From Marisediminitalea lipolytica (GTDB taxonomy: Bacteria > Pseudomonadota > Gammaproteobacteria > Enterobacterales > Alteromonadaceae): DNA of 64,000 bases. The position numbers and the translations under genes were made by a program. The notes under the pieces are model-generated. The model worked only from the letters and a program-made list of their open reading frames with translations, was not told the DNA's origin and searched no databases. Positions 61,796-64,000 of the stretch are shown here, one piece after another. The stretch's first letter is position 1, and every line of letters starts with the position of its first letter. The stretch spans positions 1 to 64,000 of the forward strand of contig NZ_MJIC01000002.1 in the NCBI RefSeq assembly GCF_001758465.1. Reading direction: 5' to 3'.

Positions 61796-61814
61796 AACAT
61801 ACGGTAGCGTATTG
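61796..61814. promoter_or_regulatory. TetR-type operator, site D
   Basis: AACATACGGTAGCGTATTG, matching site A at 15 of 19 positions. It overlaps the -35 hexamer of the promoter of the next operon. Confidence 0.7.
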
Positions 61815-61840
61815 ACATTCCATCAATCAAGGAATAATGT
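61812..61840 (+). promoter_or_regulatory. Sigma-70-type promoter for the hydrolase-ferredoxin operon
   Basis: TTGACA (61812-61817), a 17-base spacer and TAATGT (61835-61840). The operator-like site D covers its -35 box, fitting repression by TetR. Confidence 0.6.
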
Positions 61841-61893
61841 GATAAAAAAGTAAATAAGAATATTTTTCTATAACAGGCTATAAGGTGCAAAAA

Positions 61894-62727
61894 ATGACGC
61901 AGGACAATTTGCCTGGCAAAGGCAAAACCATTGAAGCATTTGGTTTACAAACAAATTATCTGGAAGAAGGCGAAGGTCAGCCATTACTGTTATTACACGG
62001 TTCTGGTCCGGGCGTTTCGGCCTACACTAACTGGCGTAAAATTATTCCTGAACTGGCTAAGCACTTCCGCGTTATCGCGCCGGACTTAGCGGGTTTTGGT
62101 TATACCGAACGCAAAGCTGACTTCTCTTACGATATCAAGCACTGGGGTAAACACCTGCTGGCATTCCTTGATGCGCTGGGTATCGATAAAACTCACGTAG
62201 TGGGTAACTCCTTCGGCGGTTCACTGGCACTGGCAACAGCAGCACGTTTCCCGGAGCGTTTTGACCGCATTTGTCTGATGGGTACGCCTTGCGACAAATT
62301 CATTATGACCCCTGGTCTACGCGCTGGTTGGGATTACACACCGTCAATCGAGAATATGCGTAAAACGCTGGCGCACTTCCCTTATTCAGCAGACTCACTG
62401 ACTGAAGAGCTTATTGAAGAGCGTTATCAAACCAGCCTGATCCCTGGCGCCCAGGAAGGTCTGCGTAAACTGCTGGTTGAGCCAAACCCTGAGGGTGACA
62501 CTCCACTGTCTGGTATGCCAGAGCACGTAGCAGCAAAAATCGAACATCCGACGCTGGTTCTGCACGGCCGTGAAGACAAAGTAGTGCCTACTGAAATGGG
62601 TATGAAGCTGGGTCGTTCAATGCCTAATGCTGACCTGCATATTTTTGCCAAGTGTGGTCACTGGGTAATGGCAGAACGTCCGCAGGACTTCCTGAAGCTA
62701 GTGTTAAATCACTTCCAAGCAGCTTAA
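61894..62727 (+). CDS. Meta-cleavage product hydrolase (alkyl-HODA type)
   Basis: The start is the ATG following AAGGTGCAAAAA. The 277-residue alpha/beta hydrolase has LLLLHGSGPGVSAYTNWR, VIAPDLAGFGYTERK, VVGNSFGG with S106, D228 in HGREDKVVP and H256 in KCGHWVMAE. It resembles DmpD/TodF/CmtE-type hydrolases that act on ring-fission products with alkyl or aromatic side chains. It differs from the MhpC-like enzyme at 53.9 kb, so two substrates or two pathways may be served. First gene of an operon with a Rieske ferredoxin and reductase. Confidence 0.88.
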   Translation: MTQDNLPGKGKTIEAFGLQTNYLEEGEGQPLLLLHGSGPGVSAYTNWRKIIPELAKHFRVIAPDLAGFGYTERKADFSYDIKHWGKHLLAFLDALGIDKTHVVGNSFGGSLALATAARFPERFDRICLMGTPCDKFIMTPGLRAGWDYTPSIENMRKTLAHFPYSADSLTEELIEERYQTSLIPGAQEGLRKLLVEPNPEGDTPLSGMPEHVAAKIEHPTLVLHGREDKVVPTEMGMKLGRSMPNADLHIFAKCGHWVMAERPQDFLKLVLNHFQAA

Positions 62728-62742
62728 TCAGAGGTATTCACG

Positions 62743-63051
62743 ATGTTGTTTGTATGCAAACTGGATGATTTGGAGCCGGGCGAAGCCATTAAAGTAGACT
62801 CGGTTAAGCCACCCATTGCGGTAATTCGTGGTGAAAGCGGTGAGGTATACGCGATTGACGATACCTGTTCACATGCCGAAGCCTCTTTTTGCGATGGTTT
62901 CGTTGAAGGCGACACGGTTGAATGCCCACTGCACATGTCTGTGTTCTGCCTGAAAACCGGTGAACCAGAAAACCCACCTGCCACTAAAGGCGTGGGCACC
63001 CACATTGTGTCAATTCGTGACGGCGATATCTATATCGAGGTTCAGCGATGA
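62743..63051 (+). CDS. Rieske-type ferredoxin of a ring-hydroxylating oxygenase system
   Basis: The 102-residue protein has a Rieske [2Fe-2S] motif with C42-S-H44 and C61-P-L-H64 (TCSHAEASF and CPLHMSVF). It matches the small ferredoxins of multicomponent dioxygenases (HcaC/BphF type). It passes electrons from the reductase to the terminal oxygenase. The stop overlaps the start of the reductase (ATGA). No oxygenase subunits are in the window. Confidence 0.92.
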   Translation: MLFVCKLDDLEPGEAIKVDSVKPPIAVIRGESGEVYAIDDTCSHAEASFCDGFVEGDTVECPLHMSVFCLKTGEPENPPATKGVGTHIVSIRDGDIYIEVQR

Positions 63052-64000
63052 GCGCGTCTATAGAGTCGGTAATTGTAGTAGGTGCCAGCGCAGCTGGCAT
63101 CAGTTGCGTGCGTCAGCTGCGTAAAGGCGGCTTTGCCGGCAGCATCACGCTAATCGACAAAGACGAAAATGGCGCCTATGAGCGCCCGCCGTTATCAAAG
63201 CAAGTGCTGATGGCACCGGCCACTACTGCCCAGGATATCCTGTTAATCGAAGCGGCCGAGCTGGACGAACTTAACGTCACTAGCCTGTACGGCAACGCGC
63301 TGGTTGAACTGAAGAGCCAAAGCCGCGAAGTGGTATTAGCGTCAGGTGAAACCCTGTCTGCCGACGCCATCGTACTGGCAACCGGTGGCGAAGCCCGCCG
63401 CCTGCCGATTGAAGGCGCGGATTTACCCGAAGTCCTGGTACTGCGTCACTATGCCGATGCCGTTAAGCTGCGAGAAATCGTTAAGCCAGGCGCAAAAGTC
63501 GCCGTTATTGGTGGTGGCTTTATTGGTGCAGAAACCGCAGCATCGCTGGCGAAACTTGATGTCCAGGTAGAATGGCTGGATGCAGCGCCGCTGCCTTTAG
63601 CGCACTTACTGCCTGAAGCTCTGTGCGAAGAGTTGGTTAAGCATCACCTGGATGCTGGTGTCAAACTCACCACCAACTGCCGTATCAGCAAGTTTACTAA
63701 CGAAGGTGACGCCGCCGTTACGATTGAATTTACCAATGGTGACACGCTGGAAGCTGACGCGATTGTTCTGGGTGTGGGCATGCTCCCACAAATGCCATTT
63801 ATTACCGACGATGCCAGCAAGGAGCTTCTGCTCAGCAGCGCAGGCGGTATTACGGTGGATGAAACCCTGGCAACCCGCATTCCCGGCATTTATGCCGCCG
63901 GTGATGTTGCCGCGGTAACCCAAACCGACAGCACCACCACCCGTCATGAGCACTGGCAATCTGCTCAGCATCAGGGTGAGGTTGTTGCCGCGACTATTCT
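63048..64000 (+). CDS. Ferredoxin reductase, NAD(P)H/FAD (partial, runs off the end)
   Basis: At least 317 residues are visible. FAD site VVVGASAAGISCV (about 9-21), YERPPLSKQVL, the second dinucleotide motif VAVIGGGFIGAETAASLAK (about 150-168) and the third, GIYAAGDVAA (about 279-288). It is of the HcaD/BphG/putidaredoxin-reductase type, lacking only the C-terminal part. It reduces the Rieske ferredoxin with NAD(P)H. The frame is open to the last base, so the gene is cut by the window boundary and not by mutation. Confidence 0.92.
   Translation, partial: MSASIESVIVVGASAAGISCVRQLRKGGFAGSITLIDKDENGAYERPPLSKQVLMAPATTAQDILLIEAAELDELNVTSLYGNALVELKSQSREVVLASGETLSADAIVLATGGEARRLPIEGADLPEVLVLRHYADAVKLREIVKPGAKVAVIGGGFIGAETAASLAKLDVQVEWLDAAPLPLAHLLPEALCEELVKHHLDAGVKLTTNCRISKFTNEGDAAVTIEFTNGDTLEADAIVLGVGMLPQMPFITDDASKELLLSSAGGITVDETLATRIPGIYAAGDVAAVTQTDSTTTRHEHWQSAQHQGEVVAATI

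Noticed and set aside
1..64000. CRISPR arrays, rRNA or tRNA genes, prophage
   Set aside because: No regularly spaced repeats, no tRNA-like cloverleaf or rRNA sequence, and no phage structural or integrase genes were seen by eye; a tRNA scan was not possible.

Overview
The window looks like a piece of chromosome from a marine gammaproteobacterium of the Alteromonadales, probably Alteromonadaceae. This is judged from gene content: a DUF3718 protein, a Vibrio-type sodium/galactose symporter beside galT and galK, class I fbp, ppa, mpl and ubiX together, ATP-type pckA, TRAP transport and many family-typical protein sequences. Base composition is moderate. No rRNA, tRNA or CRISPR array was seen.

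Layout. 0-0.5 kb: a complete IS200-type single-transposase element. 0.6-5.7 kb: an exported CMD/cupin pair divergent from a LysR regulator, an SDR dehydrogenase, a decayed second SDR, a seven-helix membrane protein and ssb. 5.9-14.5 kb: the Leloir operon galT-galK-sglT behind a perfect LacI/GalR-type palindrome, a FadR-type GntR regulator, an AEC carrier and an SLC13/RCK transporter. 14.7-18.1 kb: a three-gene exported cassette (GMC flavoprotein, Tat-exported gluconate-dehydrogenase-type small subunit, ThuA-domain protein), probably oxidising sugars or glycosides. 18.2-23.8 kb: a candidate 49-residue protein, tapT, a lipoprotein alpha/beta hydrolase lacking its serine nucleophile, galM, a YqaB-like phosphatase and an S10 peptidase.

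23.9-30.4 kb is a junkyard: two genes truncated head to head at one junction (outer-membrane protein and EAL protein), a PEP-CTERM protein, a YceI remnant, IS91-family and IS30-family transposase fragments, an intact REP-type tyrosine transposase and a TPR-sulfotransferase. Ordinary chromosome resumes at 30.4 kb with pckA, an SPFH/NfeD pair, a YajR-like MFS protein divergent from uvrA, a thioesterase and a 2OG oxygenase. ssb, which often sits next to uvrA or its MFS neighbour, lies 29 kb away.

40.7-43.8 kb holds a compact thioredoxin-DUF4266-DUF3570-ApbE operon with CTTAAG direct repeats upstream; it is the best candidate for a little-described system. 43.9-53.7 kb is housekeeping and exported hydrolases. 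53.9-64.0 kb is an aromatic-compound catabolic locus: an MhpC-like hydrolase, a DctPQM TRAP importer, a porin, a dienelactone hydrolase, a second ring-cleavage-product hydrolase, a Rieske ferredoxin and a ferredoxin reductase cut by the window end. Two TetR paralogues lie within it. One shared 19-base operator-like motif sits in front of four of its transcription units, so the locus appears to be one regulon. A ring-hydroxylating oxygenase is expected beyond base 64000.

All assignments come from reading the sequence and recalling families; no database search was run.
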